A stretch of DNA of 64,000 nt from positions 113,550-177,549 of the forward strand of contig NZ_LMMZ01000002.1 in assembly GCF_001422885.1 (NCBI RefSeq), given 5' to 3'. The position numbers and the translations under genes are program-made. Source of the stretch: Methylobacterium sp. Leaf104 (GTDB taxonomy: Bacteria > Pseudomonadota > Alphaproteobacteria > Rhizobiales > Beijerinckiaceae). Of this stretch, positions 1-8,766 are shown in pieces (within the stretch, counting starts at the first letter, position 1; every line of letters begins with the position of its first letter). The notes beneath the pieces were generated by a model. It had not been told where the DNA came from. It was given only the letters and a program-made list of their open reading frames with translations, and searched no databases.

Positions 1-16
1 ACGAGGAACTCAGCTC

Positions 17-1315
17 ATGGCGATGACTGCTGCCGCGCCCCCTATGACCAAGCCGACCGTCAATCGATGGTTGCAATTGATTCTCGGCGTGGCCTGCATG
101 GTCGCGGCCGCGAACATTCAGTATGCCTGGACGCTCTTCGTCCCCGAGATTCAGAAGACCTTCGGCTGGGATCGCGCGGCGATCCAGGTCGCCTTCACGA
201 TCTTCGTCGTGGTCCAGACCTGGCTGACGCCGATCGAGGGCTACTTCATCGACAAGTACGGCCCGAGCCGCGTGGTGCTGTTCGGCGGCCTGATGACCGG
301 CCTCGCCTGGGTGATCAACTCCTACGCCACCTCGCTCACCGGCTTCTATGCCGGCTCGGTGGCGGGCGGCATCGGCGTCGGCTGCGTCTACGCCACCTGC
401 ATCAACAACGCCCTCAAGTGGTTCCCGGACAAGCGCGGCCTCGCGGTCGGCCTCACGGCGGGCGGCTACGGCGCGGGCTCGGCCCTGACGATCATCCCGA
501 TCGCCAACATGATTTCGCAGGGCAGCTACGCCCAGGCCTTCTTCATCTTCGGACTGATCCAGGGCGGCATCATCATGCTGGCGGCCCTCGGCCTGCGGTC
601 GCCCGCCAAGGGTGAGGTCATCTTCTCCACCAAGGTGCTGCAGACCCGGCGCGACTACACCCTGCGGGAGGCCCTGCGCACCCCGGTGTTCTGGGTGATG
701 CTGCTGATGTTCACCTGCACGGTGACGGGCGGCCTGATGGCGGTGGCCCAGCTCGGCGTCATCGCGCAGGATCTCGGCGTGAAGGAGTTCCAGGTCAACC
801 TGTACTTCTTCGCCATGGCCGCTCTGCCCTTCGCGCTGATGCTCGACCGGGTGATGAACGGCATCTCGCGCCCGCTCTTCGGCTACGTCTCGGACCGGAT
901 CGGCCGTGAGAAGACGATGTTCATCGCCTTCACCATGGAAGGCATCGGCATCGTCGCGCTGGGCTATTTCGGCACGAACCCGTGGGCCTTCGTCATCCTC
1001 TCGGGCATCGTGTTCCTGGCCTGGGGCGAGGTCTACTCCCTGTTCAGCGCCACCGCCGCCGACACCTTCGGCTCCAAGCACATCGGCAAGATCTACGGCG
1101 TGCTCTACTGCGCCAAGGGCTTCGCCGCCCTGTTCGTGCCGGTGGGCAACCTGCTGATGCAGGCGACCGGGACCTGGGCGACGGTGCTCTACACCGTGGC
1201 GGTGATGGACCTCATCGCGGCCTTCCTCGCCATCGCCGTGCTGCGGCCGATGCTGAAGCGCCACCACGCCGCGCAAGGCGTGGTCCAGCCGGCCGGCGTC
1301 CTGGCGCACGCCTGA
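17..1315 (+). CDS. oxlT: Oxalate/formate antiporter, MFS family (OxlT-like)
   Basis: A 432-residue inner-membrane carrier with about twelve hydrophobic segments, matching the major facilitator superfamily. The family exchanges oxalate for formate, which in methylotrophic and oxalotrophic alphaproteobacteria feeds oxalate degradation. Two charged residues inside late helices, Arg285 (in ISRPLFGY) and Lys367 (in YCAKGFAALF), sit where OxlT needs its oxalate-binding Arg and Lys. The substrate call rests on that correspondence and overall resemblance, so a related monocarboxylate carrier is possible. The first ATG at 17 follows GAGGA at good spacing; ATGs at 23 and 44 are alternatives. No oxalate-catabolic genes lie in the window. 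A strong hairpin follows the stop. Confidence 0.85.
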   Translation: MAMTAAAPPMTKPTVNRWLQLILGVACMVAAANIQYAWTLFVPEIQKTFGWDRAAIQVAFTIFVVVQTWLTPIEGYFIDKYGPSRVVLFGGLMTGLAWVINSYATSLTGFYAGSVAGGIGVGCVYATCINNALKWFPDKRGLAVGLTAGGYGAGSALTIIPIANMISQGSYAQAFFIFGLIQGGIIMLAALGLRSPAKGEVIFSTKVLQTRRDYTLREALRTPVFWVMLLMFTCTVTGGLMAVAQLGVIAQDLGVKEFQVNLYFFAMAALPFALMLDRVMNGISRPLFGYVSDRIGREKTMFIAFTMEGIGIVALGYFGTNPWAFVILSGIVFLAWGEVYSLFSATAADTFGSKHIGKIYGVLYCAKGFAALFVPVGNLLMQATGTWATVLYTVAVMDLIAAFLAIAVLRPMLKRHHAAQGVVQPAGVLAHA

Positions 1316-1349
1316 CCCGGCCGCGCCCGGCCCGGACCGACGTCCCCAC

Positions 1350-1376
1350 TCGAGCCGGGCCAGGCGCCCGGCTCGA
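1350..1376 (+). terminator. Hairpin downstream of oxlT
   Basis: Perfect inverted repeat CGAGCCGGGC / GCCCGGCTCG (1351-1360 and 1366-1375) with a 5-nt loop and one extra T-A pair, 35 nt after the oxlT stop. No T-tract follows, so termination is inferred from position and stem strength only. Confidence 0.45.
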
Positions 1377-1441
1377 AGCCGTCTGCGCCCCGGGCGACAC
1401 CGAGCCGTTCGGTCCGCCCATCCACCGGCAAAGGTTCCGAG

Positions 1442-1639
1442 ATGGTCCTGTCCGTTCTCCTCGCCCTGGTGAGCATCCCCTTCGCGATCGTCGTGCTGCA
1501 GACGGCCGACTTCAATCGCGACGTCTTCGCCGTGCTGTACGTGTCCTCCCTCGGCCTCGTCCTCTCGGCCATCCTGCTGGTCGGCGGATACTACCTGCTG
1601 CCGCTGCCGCCGATCGTCGCCGAGCCGGTGCACCGATAG
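1442..1639 (+). CDS. Small two-helix membrane protein, unknown function
   Basis: A 65-residue ORF predicted to be almost entirely membrane-embedded: a hydrophobic helix at about residues 2-20 and a second at about 27-52, ending in a short proline-rich tail. An AAAGG-like sequence lies upstream of the ATG. I do not recognise the family. It stands alone between oxlT and another tiny membrane ORF on the same strand. Small hydrophobic ORFs arise by chance in GC-rich DNA, but the clean two-helix pattern and a plausible ribosome site make expression moderately likely. Confidence 0.5.
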   Translation: MVLSVLLALVSIPFAIVVLQTADFNRDVFAVLYVSSLGLVLSAILLVGGYYLLPLPPIVAEPVHR

Positions 1640-1798
1640 GGGACGCGCGGGCAGCGGCGCGCCGGGGGGCACGGCCTCGTCCGCTCGGGTCCCGCGCGAA
1701 CCCGGCCTCGGCCGCCTGACCGCGCTGCGGCATAAGGCATATCCAATTCCGTTGTGCAGTGCGATAAGGGTCCGTCGCACCGGCACCGGAATCCCACG

Positions 1799-1966
1799 AT
1801 GCTCTCTCTGTTCGTCCTCGGACTGGCCGCCGTCGCCATCGGCCCGATGCTGGCCCTGCTGATCGACGACGAGACGGCCGGACCGGCCGCCGCGGATACC
1901 GGCGCCGCCGGCATGTTCGTCGTCCTCAACGACAACGTCCGCGACCCGGTCCGACGCGCCGCCTGA
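1799..1966 (+). CDS. Very small membrane-anchored hypothetical protein
   Basis: A 55-residue ORF starting MLSLFVLGLAAVAIGPMLAL, that is, one N-terminal hydrophobic helix followed by an acidic, Ala/Gly-rich tail. An in-frame upstream codon would add 15 hydrophilic residues before the helix, so the internal ATG at 1799 is preferred because it puts the hydrophobic stretch at the N-terminus. No family is recognised. A terminator-like hairpin lies shortly downstream, which mildly supports a transcribed unit. Confidence 0.4.
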   Translation: MLSLFVLGLAAVAIGPMLALLIDDETAGPAAADTGAAGMFVVLNDNVRDPVRRAA

Positions 1967-1993
1967 GCCGGCGCCGCAACATCCGACGCTTCG

Positions 1994-2024
1994 ACCCGCC
2001 CGGCTCGCGTCGCGGCGGGTTTCC
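1994..2024 (+). terminator. Intrinsic terminator-like hairpin after the 55-aa ORF
   Basis: Stem ACCCGCC (1994-2000) pairs with GGCGGGT (2014-2020), followed by TTCCT. It lies between convergent genes, so it could serve the upstream plus-strand ORF. Confidence 0.5.
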
Positions 2025-2050
2025 TCATGCGCGGTCCTCGACCCGAAGGA

Positions 2051-2587
2051 TCAGGGGGTCCTGGGAGCTTTGGCCGCGGCCGCGCGGGCCGGCTTGACGG
2101 CCGGAGCCGCGGGAAGCGCCGGCTCCGCGATCGTGAGGGCGCCGCTCTCGTCGTCGAGCACCGGGATCAGGTCGACGCTGAGGGCGGGGGCCCGCCCGCG
2201 GGCGCCGTCGGCCGCGGGCGCCGCTGCGGCGCGGGCCGGCGCGGATTCGGCGACGGCCGCGACCATCGGGGTCGGGGTCGCGGGTGGGGCCGGCGCCTCG
2301 ACCGCGGCCCGGGCAACCGACTCGCCGGCCCAGACCCGGGCCGGGGCGGTCGCCTCGTCCGCGACCGGGTAGGGCGCCTTCACGGTGAGGACGAGGAGGA
2401 CCGGCAGGCCGAGGACGGCCACGAGGGCGAGGCCCGCGAGGGCGCCGGAGCGCATGCCGCGCAGGACCGGATGGGGTGCGGCCTCGGACACCGAGCGCAG
2501 CGGCCCGATCCGGTGGCGGGATGCGCGGCGCCACCGCCGGGGTGCGGCGGGTCGGCGGGACAGGCCGTCGAAAGACTCCACGCCCAT
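2051..2587 (-). CDS. Single-pass membrane protein with Ala/Pro-rich periplasmic tail
   Basis: A 178-residue protein with a basic N-terminal region (about residues 1-45, many Arg), one transmembrane helix at about 49-68, and a long Ala/Pro-rich tail. This is the layout of a type II membrane protein with a disordered outer region. No catalytic motif or family is recognised. It lies downstream of pgl on the same strand with a gap of about 126 nt, so co-transcription with gnd-pgl is possible but not evident. The biased composition means the frame could be partly fortuitous; the positive-inside helix is the best support. Confidence 0.5.
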   Translation of the reverse strand: MGVESFDGLSRRPAAPRRWRRASRHRIGPLRSVSEAAPHPVLRGMRSGALAGLALVAVLGLPVLLVLTVKAPYPVADEATAPARVWAGESVARAAVEAPAPPATPTPMVAAVAESAPARAAAAPAADGARGRAPALSVDLIPVLDDESGALTIAEPALPAAPAVKPARAAAAKAPRTP

Positions 2588-2713
2588 GGCACAGCGTTGC
2601 GAGACCGGGAGATTCCGGCAATGGGCAAGTGTTCGCTCACCGATACCGGCAAATCAATCCCTTTTGTCAGTGATGCGTCGGCCCGGGGCGGCGAATCTCT
2701 GATTTTCCGCAGA

Positions 2714-3442
2714 TCAGGCTCCGGCCGCCTCCTGATCGACCAGCCAGACGAGACGGCCAACACTGCGCAGGTGCCGCGCGGGCAGATCCTCGCCGCGCGC
2801 GAGTCGGCGCAGGGGTTCCTGCTTGCCGGCCCCCGTCACGAGGACCAGGGCCTCGCGGGCCGAGGCGAGGGCCGGGAAGGTGAGGGTGATGCGGGGCACG
2901 AAGGGGGCGAGTCCCGCCTCCGGCACGGGCGCCGTCCAGGCATGACGCTCGGCCAGGGCGGGCTTGCCGGGGAAGAGCGAGGCGGTGTGCCCGTCCTCGC
3001 CGAGGCCGAGGAGGACGAGGTCGAACAGGGGCCGGGCGGGATCGAGGACGGCCGCGCCGTAGAAGGCCCGCAGGGTCTCGGCATAGGCGCGCGCGCCCGC
3101 CTCCGGGGTGCCGCCGGTCTCCATCCCGTGCAGGTGGCCGTCCGGGATCGGTGCGTCGCCGAAGGCCTCGCGGGCCATGCGGACGTTGCTCGCCGCATCC
3201 GTCCACGGCACAATCCGGTCGTCGCCGAAGAACCAGTGCAGGCGCTCCCAGGGCAGCCGCCCCCGGTAGTCCGGCCCGTTCAGCCGGGCGTAGAGGCGCT
3301 TGGGCGTCGAGCCCCCGGAGAGGCAGACCGCGATGGCCGGCCGCGGGGCCGAGCCGCAGAGGGCCACGAGGCGTTCGGCGGCGGCCGCCGCCACCGCGTC
3401 GGCATCGGGCAGGATCTCGGCGGCCTCGGGCAGGGGGATCAT
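2714..3442 (-). CDS. pgl: 6-phosphogluconolactonase
   Basis: A 242-residue cytosolic enzyme that hydrolyses 6-phosphogluconolactone to 6-phosphogluconate in the oxidative pentose phosphate / Entner-Doudoroff entry. The family signatures are in order: SGGSTPK at 42-48 (phosphate-binding loop), GDDR at 73-76, and GLGEDGHTASLFPG at 146-159 carrying the catalytic His. Length is normal. The ATG at 3442 is preceded by GAGG about ten bases upstream. It follows gnd on the same strand after 74 nt, so the enzymes acting before and after 6-phosphogluconate are probably co-transcribed. zwf and edd are not in the window. Confidence 0.93.
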   Translation of the reverse strand: MIPLPEAAEILPDADAVAAAAAERLVALCGSAPRPAIAVCLSGGSTPKRLYARLNGPDYRGRLPWERLHWFFGDDRIVPWTDAASNVRMAREAFGDAPIPDGHLHGMETGGTPEAGARAYAETLRAFYGAAVLDPARPLFDLVLLGLGEDGHTASLFPGKPALAERHAWTAPVPEAGLAPFVPRITLTFPALASAREALVLVTGAGKQEPLRRLARGEDLPARHLRSVGRLVWLVDQEAAGA

Positions 3443-3516
3443 CGGCGCGGAACCTCGATGGGGCGGGACGGGGCCGGGGACGGACCCACGGGACGCGCGG
3501 GGCGACCGCCGCGGGG

Positions 3517-4491
3517 TTACTTCGGCTCTTGGTGCCCGCCGAAGCCCTTGCGCATGGCCGAGAGCAGCTTGTCGGCGTAGCTCGCCTCCTCGCGGGAGCG
3601 GAAGCGGGCGTAGAGGGCGGCCGAGAGCACGTTGGCCGGCACCGATTCCTCGATGGCGGCGTTCAGGGTCCAGCGCCCCTCGCCGGAATCGGCGACGAAG
3701 CCGGAGAAGTCCTCGAGATGCTCGTCCTGGGCGAGGGCCCCGGCGGTGAGGTCGAGGAGCCAGGACGAGACCACGCTGCCGCGGCGCCAGACCTCGGCGA
3801 TGTCGCCGATGTTCAGGTCGAAGCGCTGGGCCTCGGGCAGGTCCTCGGAACCGGCGTGCCGGAGAATGTCGAAGCCCTCGGCATAGGCCTGCATCAGGCC
3901 GTACTCGATGCCGTTATGGACCATCTTGACGAAGTGTCCCGCTCCGCTCGGACCGGCATGGATGTAGCCGGCCTCCGCCCGCGGGTCGCGGCCCTCGCGG
4001 CCGGGGGTCTTCGGGATGCTGCCGACGCCCGGCGCCAGGGTCCGGAAGATCGGGTCGAGGCGCTCCAGGGCGGCGGCGTCGCCGCCGATCATCATGCAGT
4101 AGCCGCGCTCCAGGCCCCAGACGCCGCCGGAGGTGCCGACGTCGACGTAGTGGATGCCGGCGCCCTTCAGCTCGGCGGCGCGGCGGATGTCGTCCTTGTA
4201 GAAGGAATTGCCGCCGTCGATGACGACGTCGTCCCGGGCCATCAGGCCGCCGAGGGTCTTCACCGTGGCCTCGGTGATGGCACCCGCCGGGAGCATCACC
4301 CAGGCGGCGCGGGGCACGGTGAGCTTGGCGACGAAGTCCTCGAGGCTGTCGGCGCCCGTCGCGCCCTCCGCCACCAGGGCGGCGACCGCCTCCGGGTTCT
4401 GGTCGAAGACCACCGCCTGGTGCCCGTCCCGCAGCAGCCGGCGGACGATGTTGCCGCCCATCCGGCCGAGGCCGATCATGCCGAGTTGCAT
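3517..4491 (-). CDS. gnd: 6-phosphogluconate dehydrogenase, short (YqeC/GndA) type
   Basis: A 324-residue enzyme oxidatively decarboxylating 6-phosphogluconate to ribulose 5-phosphate. The Rossmann fingerprint GLGRMG is at 7-12, [10 protein letters not shown] at about 92-101, [10 protein letters not shown] at 121-130, and the catalytic-lysine motif GHFVKMVHN at about 185-193. It belongs to the compact subclass, well short of the roughly 470-residue E. coli type. The second strand ends in Asp30 (VVFDQN); an acidic residue there usually favours NAD over NADP, which is inference here. The ATG at 4491 places the Rossmann strand at the N-terminus; an upstream in-frame codon would add 18 Arg-rich residues without homology character. 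Upstream of pgl. Confidence 0.92.
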   Translation of the reverse strand: MQLGMIGLGRMGGNIVRRLLRDGHQAVVFDQNPEAVAALVAEGATGADSLEDFVAKLTVPRAAWVMLPAGAITEATVKTLGGLMARDDVVIDGGNSFYKDDIRRAAELKGAGIHYVDVGTSGGVWGLERGYCMMIGGDAAALERLDPIFRTLAPGVGSIPKTPGREGRDPRAEAGYIHAGPSGAGHFVKMVHNGIEYGLMQAYAEGFDILRHAGSEDLPEAQRFDLNIGDIAEVWRRGSVVSSWLLDLTAGALAQDEHLEDFSGFVADSGEGRWTLNAAIEESVPANVLSAALYARFRSREEASYADKLLSAMRKGFGGHQEPK

Positions 4492-4664
4492 CCCGTGTCT
4501 CCCGTGCCCGCGACGGCGCACCGGACCCGCGCCCGGCCGTCGCACGCTCCCTCACGCGAAGGGCTATCGCATTTGGGCGGCCAGGGCGAGGCGGCGGTTC
4601 GGCCGCCGCCCCTGCATCCCACGCGCGGGTCTCCCCCTTGCCGGACGCCGTCGATGCCCCCGCC

Positions 4665-6998
4665 TCAGGCCGAGGTCGGCCCGACGCCGGGCTCGGCCAG
4701 GATCGGGCTGGTCCCGATCTCGGCCGCCTGCGCCTCGACCACGGCGGCGGCCGTGACGTTGACGATGCCGCGGGCGGTCACCGACGGCGACAGGATGTGG
4801 GCTGGCTTGGCCGGGCCGATGAGCAGGGGTCCGACGGGGAGGGCGTCGGCCAGGACCTTGGCGAACTGGAAGGCGATGTTGGCCGCATCCAGGTTCGGCA
4901 GGATCAGCACGTTGGCCGCCCCCTTCAGGCGCGAGGCCGGCATCACCCGGTCGCGGATGATCTCCGACAGGGCGGAATCGGCCTGCATCTCGCCGTCGAC
5001 CTCGAGGTCGGACCGGCGCTCGCGGATCAGGCCGAGGGCGGTGCGCATCTTCACCGCCGAGCGCGAATCCGACTGACCGAAATCCGAGTGGCTGAGCAGC
5101 GCGATCTTCGGGGTCAGGCCGAAGCGGCTGACGTGCTCGGCGCAGGCCACGGCCACGTCCGCGATCTCCTCGGCGCTGGGATCCGGCCGCACATGGGTGT
5201 CGGCGAGGAAGTAGGCGCCCTCCTTGGTGACGATCAGGCTCATGGCGGCGAAGTCGAGCACGCCGGGAGCGAGGCCGATCACGTCGCGGATCACCCGCAG
5301 GCGGGTCTCGAAGCGGCCCTCGAGGCCGCAGATCAGCGCATCCGCCTCGCCGCGGCGCACCGCGATGGCCCCGATCACGGTGTTGTTGGTGCGCACCAGG
5401 GTGCGGGCGGCGTCCGGCGTGATGCCGCGCCGTCCGGCGGCCTCCAGGTAGGTGGCGACGTAGTCGCGGTAGCGCGGATCGTCCTCGGGATCGATGAGGT
5501 CGAAATCGACGCCCTGCCGGAGGGAGAGGCCGAAGCGCTTGATCCGGGTCTCGATCACCCGGGGCCGGCCGACCAGGATCGGCCGGGCGACCTTGTCCTC
5601 GGAGATCGCCTGCGCGGCGCGCAGCACGCGCTCGTCCTCGCCCTCGGTGTAGATGACCCGCTTGGGGTTCTCCTTCGCCTTGGAGAAGATCGGCTTCATG
5701 ATGAAGCCCGAGCGGTGGACGAAGCGGTCGAGGCCGTCGGTATAGGCCTGGACGTTCTCCAGGGGCCGCCCGGCGACGCCCGAATCCATCGCGGCCTGGG
5801 CGACGGCCGGGGCGATGCGCAGGATCAGGCGCGGATCGAACGGGCTCGGGATCAGCGAGCGCGGGCCGAAGGGCCGGGCCTCGCCGCCATAGGCGCGGGC
5901 GACCACGTCGGAGGGCGTCTCGCGGGCCAGCGCCGCGATCGCCTTCACGGCGGCCTGCTTCATCTCCTCGTTGATGGAGGTGGCGCCGACGTCGAGGGCG
6001 CCCCGGAAGATGTAGGGGAAGCAGAGGACGTTGTTGACTTGGTTGGGGAAGTCCGAGCGCCCGGTGCAGATCATGGCGTCGGGGCGCTTCTCCTGCGCCA
6101 GGTCCGGCATGATCTCGGGGTAGGGGTTGGCCAGCGCCATGATCAGCGGCTTGTCGGCCATCTTCTCCAGGTATTCGGGCTTCAGCACGCCGCCGGCCGA
6201 GAGCCCGATGAACACGTCGGCGCCCGGGATGACGTCGGCGAGCGTCCGGGCCTCGGTCTCCTGGGCGTAGACGTCCTTCCAGCGGTCCATCAGTTCGGTG
6301 CGGCCCTTGTAGACCACGCCCTTGATGTCGGTGACGGTGATGTTCTCGACGCGGGCGCCCAGCGACACCAGCAGGTTGAGGCAGGCCAGCGCGGCGGCTC
6401 CCGCGCCCGAGGTGACGATGCGGACGTCGGAGAGCCGCTTGCCGGCGAGCTCCAGGCCGTTGAGGACGGCGGCCGCCACGATGATCGCGGTGCCGTGCTG
6501 GTCGTCGTGGAAGACCGGGATGTTCATCCGGGCCCGGCACTGCTCCTCGACCTCGAAGCACTCCGGCGCCTTGATGTCCTCGAGGTTGATGCCGCCGAAG
6601 GTCGGCTCCAGGGCGCAGACCACGTCGACGAGCTTGGAGACGTCGTGCTGGGCGACCTCGATGTCGAACACGTCGATGCCGGCGAACTTCTTGAACAGGA
6701 CGGCCTTGCCCTCCATCACCGGCTTCGAGGCCAGCGGCCCGATATCGCCCAGGCCCAGCACGGCGGTGCCGTTGGTGAGCACCGCGACGAGGTTCTGGCG
6801 GATGGTGAGGGTGGCGGCCTCCTGCGGATCCTCGTGGATCGCCATGCAGGCGGCGGCGACGCCGGGCGAGTAGGCCAGCGCCAGGTCGCGCTGGTTGCCC
6901 AGCGGCTTGGTCGCCTGGATCTCCAGTTTCCCGGGCCGCGGCAGTCGGTGATAGACGAGCGCTCCCGACTTGAGATCGTCGGACATATTGTCGCCCAT
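4665..6998 (-). CDS. maeB: NADP-dependent malic enzyme with C-terminal phosphotransacetylase domain
   Basis: A 777-residue two-domain protein. The N-terminal half (about 1-430) is the malic enzyme that decarboxylates malate to pyruvate; it holds [19 protein letters not shown] and the dinucleotide-binding [11 protein letters not shown]. The C-terminal half (about 440-777) resembles phosphate acetyltransferase and in this family is thought to be regulatory (acetyl-CoA sensing) rather than catalytic. The ATG at 6998 follows a near-consensus AGGAGG with ideal spacing; a longer frame to 7424 exists but has low-complexity sequence and no ribosome site. Length matches the MaeB family. In a C1/C4-using organism it links the TCA cycle to gluconeogenic precursors and NADPH. 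Confidence 0.95.
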   Translation of the reverse strand: MGDNMSDDLKSGALVYHRLPRPGKLEIQATKPLGNQRDLALAYSPGVAAACMAIHEDPQEAATLTIRQNLVAVLTNGTAVLGLGDIGPLASKPVMEGKAVLFKKFAGIDVFDIEVAQHDVSKLVDVVCALEPTFGGINLEDIKAPECFEVEEQCRARMNIPVFHDDQHGTAIIVAAAVLNGLELAGKRLSDVRIVTSGAGAAALACLNLLVSLGARVENITVTDIKGVVYKGRTELMDRWKDVYAQETEARTLADVIPGADVFIGLSAGGVLKPEYLEKMADKPLIMALANPYPEIMPDLAQEKRPDAMICTGRSDFPNQVNNVLCFPYIFRGALDVGATSINEEMKQAAVKAIAALARETPSDVVARAYGGEARPFGPRSLIPSPFDPRLILRIAPAVAQAAMDSGVAGRPLENVQAYTDGLDRFVHRSGFIMKPIFSKAKENPKRVIYTEGEDERVLRAAQAISEDKVARPILVGRPRVIETRIKRFGLSLRQGVDFDLIDPEDDPRYRDYVATYLEAAGRRGITPDAARTLVRTNNTVIGAIAVRRGEADALICGLEGRFETRLRVIRDVIGLAPGVLDFAAMSLIVTKEGAYFLADTHVRPDPSAEEIADVAVACAEHVSRFGLTPKIALLSHSDFGQSDSRSAVKMRTALGLIRERRSDLEVDGEMQADSALSEIIRDRVMPASRLKGAANVLILPNLDAANIAFQFAKVLADALPVGPLLIGPAKPAHILSPSVTARGIVNVTAAAVVEAQAAEIGTSPILAEPGVGPTSA

Positions 6999-7383
6999 GG
7001 TCGTCCTCCTCAGGATTGCGCGCTGCCCCGGCGTCGGAGCGCGTCTCCCATCATCGGCGGGATTGTCGCTTGTGGGCTCCTGTTGCACCGGCTGCCCAGT
7101 GGGCGCAACCCGCGTCAGGAGACCCGGATCGACCGTGCCCGCCCGCCGTTCGGGCCGGTTTCTCCATCGGCACAAACTCCTATGCCGGGGCCTCCCTGTC
7201 GCGTCCGGATCGCGGTCCGACGCTGACGATCGGAGCGTTTTGTTCCATCGCGGCGCCGATCGCGTTCCCGGCTGCCCCCGCGTCGGGGGCCGCGGGCGGC
7301 TCGGCGTTGCGGCCCCGCGCCAAATCCCGTACCCGCTTGCACTCCTGCTCCGCATGACGTGAACCGATCCAAGGCCCGCGACG
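6999..7383. other. Divergent intergenic region maeB / DUF3297 gene
   Basis: 385 bp without a convincing gene. It holds the strong maeB ribosome site at its left end and presumably two divergent promoters. A short hairpin GCCCCC-GCGTC-GGGGGC is at 7274-7290. Overlapping short ORFs on both strands have no protein-like character. I see no clear promoter consensus. Confidence 0.5.
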
Positions 7384-7638
7384 ATGTCCGACACGCCCCC
7401 CGACCGCCTCGCTGTGAATCCCAACAGCCCGTACTACGACGAGAAGATCCTCGAGCGCGGCATCGGCATCCGCTTCAAGGGCGTCGAGAAGACCAATGTC
7501 GAGGAGTATTGCGTCAGCGAGGGCTGGGTCCGACTCTCGGCCGGCAAGACCCTGGACCGCGCCGGCAACCCGATGACGGTGAAGCTGAAGGGCTCCGTGG
7601 AGCCGTATTTTCGCGACGACGCTCCGGCCGAGGGCTGA
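7384..7638 (+). CDS. DUF3297 family protein
   Basis: An 84-residue soluble protein resembling the DUF3297 family, small proteins widespread in proteobacteria with no established function. It opens with a short polar stretch and PNSPYYDE, then a basic core (RFKGVEKTNVEEY) and the conserved-looking segment VKLKGSVEPYF near the end. No signal peptide or membrane segment. It is divergent from maeB and ends four bases from the end of the convergent decayed gene. Family assignment is from memory of the motif pattern. Confidence 0.75.
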   Translation: MSDTPPDRLAVNPNSPYYDEKILERGIGIRFKGVEKTNVEEYCVSEGWVRLSAGKTLDRAGNPMTVKLKGSVEPYFRDDAPAEG

Positions 7639-7641
7639 GCC

Positions 7642-8333
7642 TCAGGCCGACGCGTCCTCCAGCGGGAAAGGCGTCGGCTCCCAGTACGGCGCGATCTTCG
7701 TGCCGCGGATGTTGTCCGCCTCCCAGCCGTGCAGGATGTTCGCGCGCGCAGCCCGATCGCCGGCCAGGAGCGGTTCGGCCACGCTCAGGACCATCCGGCG
7801 GCGTTTCTGGACCCAGGGGACATCGGGATACCGGTTTTCGCGAAGCTCCGGCTCCAGGGTTTCATGGAGCGCCCGCGCCGCAACAAGGTCGCCGAGAGCG
7901 ATGTGGAAGATCAGGCGCGTTTCCGGCCATTGCGGCACCTTGCGATCGGTGCCGTCGGTGTAGACCGCCCAGAATGCCGGCAGCGAATCGATCGCGCGAA
8001 GCCGGGGAAGTGCCTCCGTCGCGATGACCAAGAGCAGATCCTCGATCATCGTCGGGTCCGTCCAGTCCCAGTATGCCACGCGGGACGATGCAGGACGATG
8101 CAGGTAGCCGGAATAGCCGATGCTGGTCAGCTGATCGGAACCCGGTTGAAGGTCTGCAACATCGTCCATTGCGGCGTACACAGGTCCTTGTGCGAACTTC
8201 GGTCGATCAGGACGCGCAACGCCACGTGCCGAACCGGAAGCAGCCAGAGATAGTGGGACCCGATCTATTTTAGGTCGTCATACTGCGCTGCCAGCGGCCC
8301 GAAAACCTGTTTGATCTGCTTGGCGTTCGTCAT
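7642..8333 (-). pseudogene. Broken immunity-like gene (one stop codon, one frameshift)
   Basis: Three reading-frame pieces join into one protein. Piece 1 (8333-8268) starts MTNAKQIKQVFGPLAAQYDD and stops at TAG 8267-8265. Piece 2 continues in the same frame after the stop (8264-8130: IGSHYLWLLPVRHVALRVLI, then RSSHKDLCTPQW) and stops at TGA 8129-8127. Piece 3 takes over in the frame set back by one base (around 8140 down to 7642) with TSIGYSGYLHRP and a 150-residue globular remainder. The ATG at 8333 overlaps the stop of the nuclease remnant as ATGA, so the two were a coupled pair. That suggests an immunity protein, by context rather than recognised homology. An ORF of about 176 residues from ATG 8169 could still be made. 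Confidence 0.7.
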
Positions 8334-8596
8334 CGGGACGGCCTTACTTCATTCACGATGATGCGCTGCGTGCCAGGGAAATTGATGGCAACCATCCGTG
8401 CGATCTGGGTGGCACGTAGAGCTGCCAGGCCGCGCTTGCCGGTCTTGAAATCGTGGATGCAGACCGTCGCTGGATCGCTGTTTTCAAGGGCGTCAGGACG
8501 AATCGAGACCTGAGTTCCGTAGGGCACCGGGCCTGTTCCATCTGGAATAACCGGGGCTATTTTACCAGGAATAGCGGAGCAGGCCGGGTTCGATCC
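8330..8596 (-). pseudogene. C-terminal remnant of a PD-(D/E)xK nuclease-type toxin
   Basis: An open frame from a stop at 8597-8599 to TGA at 8330 reads through about 88 protein-like residues with no proper start; a GTG at 8527 gives a 65-residue ORF but coding character extends upstream of it. It contains SIRPDALEN then TVCIHDFKTGKRGL, matching the P-D ... D-x-K pattern of PD-(D/E)xK nucleases, and ends IIVNEVRPSR. Such tails occur at the C-terminus of large secreted polymorphic toxins (Rhs/CDI type). The N-terminal delivery part is absent. Its stop overlaps the start of the following immunity-like gene. Toxin identity is inference from motif and arrangement. Confidence 0.6.
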
Positions 8597-8660
8597 TCAG
8601 GGCCGCGAAGTCATAGAGGAGTTTCGCGCGTTCCGCGCTCTCAGGACCTGACAACGACAT
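8562..8660 (-). CDS. 32-residue ORF in the decayed locus
   Basis: ATG at 8660, preceded by a GGAG-like stretch, opens a 32-codon frame MSLSGPESAERAKLLYDFAA and so on, ending in RYSW before TAA at 8562-8564. It looks protein-like (amphipathic helix, aromatic end) and overlaps the upstream end of the nuclease remnant in another frame. It may be the start of a truncated gene or a joint in the decayed toxin gene. Function unknown. Confidence 0.3.
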   Translation of the reverse strand: MSLSGPESAERAKLLYDFAALRIEPGLLRYSW

Positions 8661-8766
8661 GGGCGGAGCTCCAGAGAGATCGAGCGACCGGCCCATCTCT
8701 CTCTCTCAGAATCACCGAGATATCAATAAAAACCTATTTTAGTTTTATATTCAAAGACCGAGAAGG

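Noticed and set aside
2027..3580. Long plus-strand open frame opposite pgl
   Set aside because: Antisense to pgl with Arg/Gly-rich sequence; a GC-rich shadow frame.
4638..7226. 862-codon plus-strand frame
   Set aside because: Mirror of maeB; no domain character.
7016..7357. 113-residue ORF in the maeB intergenic region
   Set aside because: Composition typical of random GC-rich frames and no ribosome site.
7642..8181. Treating the ORF from 8181 as an intact 179-residue gene
   Set aside because: Upstream frames carry the missing N-terminus and a coupled start; the gene is better read as broken.
8570..8600. tRNA T-arm-like GGTTCGATCC
   Set aside because: No cloverleaf around it; the sequence is part of the toxin remnant.
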